Shown here piece by piece: positions 62,551 to 64,000 of a stretch of DNA of 64,000 nucleotides. This DNA comes from Pinguiococcus pyrenoidosus (taxonomy: Eukaryota; Sar; Pinguiophyceae; Pinguiochrysidales; Pinguiochrysidaceae), in the NCBI GenBank assembly GCA_019677205.1, contig JAAMXY010000262.1:62001-126000 (forward strand). Reading direction: 5' to 3'. A program made the translations under genes and the position numbers. Position 1 is the first letter of the stretch. Each line of letters begins with the position of its first letter. The notes under the pieces are model-generated. The model was not told the DNA's origin, made no database searches, and saw only the letters and a program-made list of their open reading frames with translations.

Positions 62551-64000
62551 ATGGAAGTGGTCCAGCTGCGCTCGTCCTCGCGCGTGAGGAAGCCTCCCGA
62601 GCTGCTCTCTGAGTATCAGGTAATCGCAGGCTGGGAGCGATTCACGAAAGTTGCCCCGAGGTGCTGAGACCACGTCCTGCTTCACAGGCGAATCCACCGC
62701 AGCAATGGGACCACGGAAGTTCAACGCGCAACGCCCGGAAGAGCGCCGCAGCGAAGCGCAGACGCTGTGAAAAGAGTCGCGCAGCGAACGAAAAGAGGTT
62801 TGGAGGGTCTGCGGCGCGTTCAGGCGGTTTGGCAGGGACGTCAACGCCGCTTTCGGGGAGACAAACGACGACGAGCCACGCGACAGTCCAGCGTGTTTCG
62901 CAGAAGCGCCGGAGGATCTTTGGGACGACGAGCCGCGCCGATGCGCGAGCGGCCACCCGACGCCAGCTGGAAGAGCTGGTGAAGTCTGCGGATAAGCTGC
63001 AGACTCGAGTGGACGCGGCACGCAGGGGGCGGCGCTCTCGACGTTTCGTGGACACGTTGGATTCGGATTCGGATTCGGATTCGGATGGTGACTCGATGAC
63101 GACAGCAGATGAGCCTGGCGACACGGAAGAGGTGCTCGCGTGCGAGGAAGTGCTGGATGTCACCGATGTGCGCAAAATGGGGAAGCGGGCTGCTTCACTG
63201 GTCTCTTGGCCCGGGGCCACAAAAGTCGCAGAGGTCGTCAGTGACGAAGCTGAGGAAGATGGGGAAGATGGGGAAGATGGGGAAGATGGGGAAGATGGGG
63301 AAGTGGGGGAGGAGGATGCTGAAGAAGATGCTGGAGAAGAAGACGAAGAAGAACAAGAAGACGAACAAGAAGTCAGCGAGGTTATCGTGATCGACTCCGA
63401 TGAGGAGTCCGGCCCACGTGCAACCTGCGGAGGGAGTTCTGCGTCTTCGGGGGGATCGCATGAGCAACACCACCTGGCAGGGACGGCTGGCCGCGCGAGA
63501 TTGGAAGTGGATGGGCATGCCGCGGATGACGCTGACGGGCGCTTCGCTGCCGGCGACGATTTCCGATCGAACGATGCGGCGCAGGAGGAAGTCGAAGACG
63601 GCGCCTTCGGTGACACCAATTTCTCTTCATTCCCTTGCAGCTTGCCCGCGCGGATGCTTGGGAAGGATCTTGAAGCAGGTGCACTGCCTTCGCCGGCGGG
63701 TTTCGACGAGCTAGGGCAGGATGATGAGCCTTTCTCTTCCGCGACGAGCGACCCATTTTCCCCGTCGCAAAGTACCCTTGCTAGCACGGATGCGGAGCTT
63801 CGTCTTAGCCCTCTGCTGCGGCCGTTGATGGAGCAGGATCCTTTGCAGGACCTCAGTCTCGAATCGGCGAGTCCCTTAAGGGAGGAAGAGGCAGGCCTGC
63901 TCAGCGTCATGGAGCTCGGTGACGTGCAGGCGCCCGATCTCCTCACATCCGAGGTAGAGATTGAGGCGACGTGCGATGCTTTTGAGGCGACGTGCGATGC
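62551..64000 (+). CDS. Acidic nuclear-type protein, 3' end outside window
   Basis: Two exons seen, 62551-62619 and 62688 to the window end; at least 460 residues and open at the edge. Exon 1 encodes MEVVQLRSSSRVRKPPELLS. A 68-nt GT-AG intron then joins it in phase 0 to a basic, Arg/Lys-rich part (RKSAAAKRRRCEK, QKRRRIFG), a short helix (RRQLEELVKSADKLQTRV), a DSDSDSDSDGDS stretch and a long acidic tract (EDGEDGEDGEDG, then EEDEEEQEDEQE). The rest is Ser/Pro/Asp/Leu-rich and disordered. Basic-then-acidic layout suggests a chromatin or nucleolar protein, but I cannot name a family. Tandem 9-bp GAAGATGGG units encode the EDG part. Continuous minus-strand frames across it are shadows. Confidence 0.65.
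63062..63305 (+). repeat. Coding microsatellites GATTCG and GAAGATGGG
   Basis: Four GATTCG units (Asp-Ser) at about 63061-63086 and five GAAGATGGG units (Glu-Asp-Gly) at about 63257-63302 lie inside the acidic protein. Both units are multiples of three, so length changes would keep the frame. Confidence 0.88.

Noticed and set aside
62642-63946. 434-codon minus-strand frame rich in Ser/Pro
   Set aside because: It is the antisense of the acidic plus-strand protein; the Ser runs come from GAA/GAT repeats.
1-64000. CRISPR array, operon, integrase or phage module
   Set aside because: The tandem repeats have no spacers and the genes are spliced eukaryotic genes; nothing prokaryotic is seen.
1-64000. 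A single new multi-gene defence or biosynthetic system
   Set aside because: Genes lie on both strands with separate promoters and unrelated roles; only weak theme sharing (membrane traffic) is visible.

Overview
The window is nuclear DNA from a compact, GC-rich microbial eukaryote. It carries eukaryote-only genes (clathrin heavy chain, two COG tethering subunits, a kinesin-13, a BK-type potassium channel, SARNP/THO1), GT-AG introns that are mostly only 42-150 nt long, and no operons. A plastid is suggested by a DUF1995-type protein (25153-27012), a family I associate with photosynthetic lineages. That protein starts with a hydrophobic signal-like leader, which would fit a complex, ER-routed plastid. 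This points towards a stramenopile- or haptophyte-like alga, but the clade is an inference and is not fixed by the sequence.

Layout, with gene models rebuilt exon by exon: unknown low-complexity protein (-, 611-1852); six-helix membrane protein (+, 2798-3778); COG7 (+, 4373-7015); NFU1 (-, 7239-8027); EF-hand Na+/Ca2+ exchanger-like protein in 11 exons (+, 8664-11197); membrane-anchored M43 metalloprotease with a Notch-type LNR module (+, 12366-14862); BK-like K+ channel (+, 16764-20427); COPI-associated/TVP15-like protein (-, 20836-21453); GT92-like glycosyltransferase in 10 exons (+, 22624-24532); DUF1995 protein with a coding minisatellite (-, 25153-27012); charged unknown protein (-, 28208-29202); SARNP/THO1-like (+, 29871-30725); BTB protein ending in a CaaX box (-, 31111-33258); SAM plus kinesin-13 motor (+, 35707-38580); fatty acyl-AMP ligase fused to an acyl carrier domain (-, 38749-41640); OTU-like protein (-, 42191-45817); clathrin heavy chain (+, 46856-52675); COG5 (-, 53004-56196); small signal-peptide/TM protein (+, 56521-57553); unknown TM protein (+, 57956-59458); transketolase (-, 59683-61898); acidic nuclear-type protein cut by the window end (+, from 62551).

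Several genes share a membrane-traffic theme (COG7, COG5, clathrin, COPI-associated protein, glycosyltransferase), but they lie on both strands with their own promoters. I see no evidence that they are a functional cluster. Intergenic DNA is rich in short tandem repeats, isolated AT-rich islands and one very GTAC-dense block. I found no rRNA, convincing tRNA, CRISPR array or intact transposon. The most unusual items are the free-standing FAAL-ACP with a Cys/Lys tail, the LNR metalloprotease with a membrane anchor, the CaaX-ending BTB protein, and the GTAC block at 34.5 kb.
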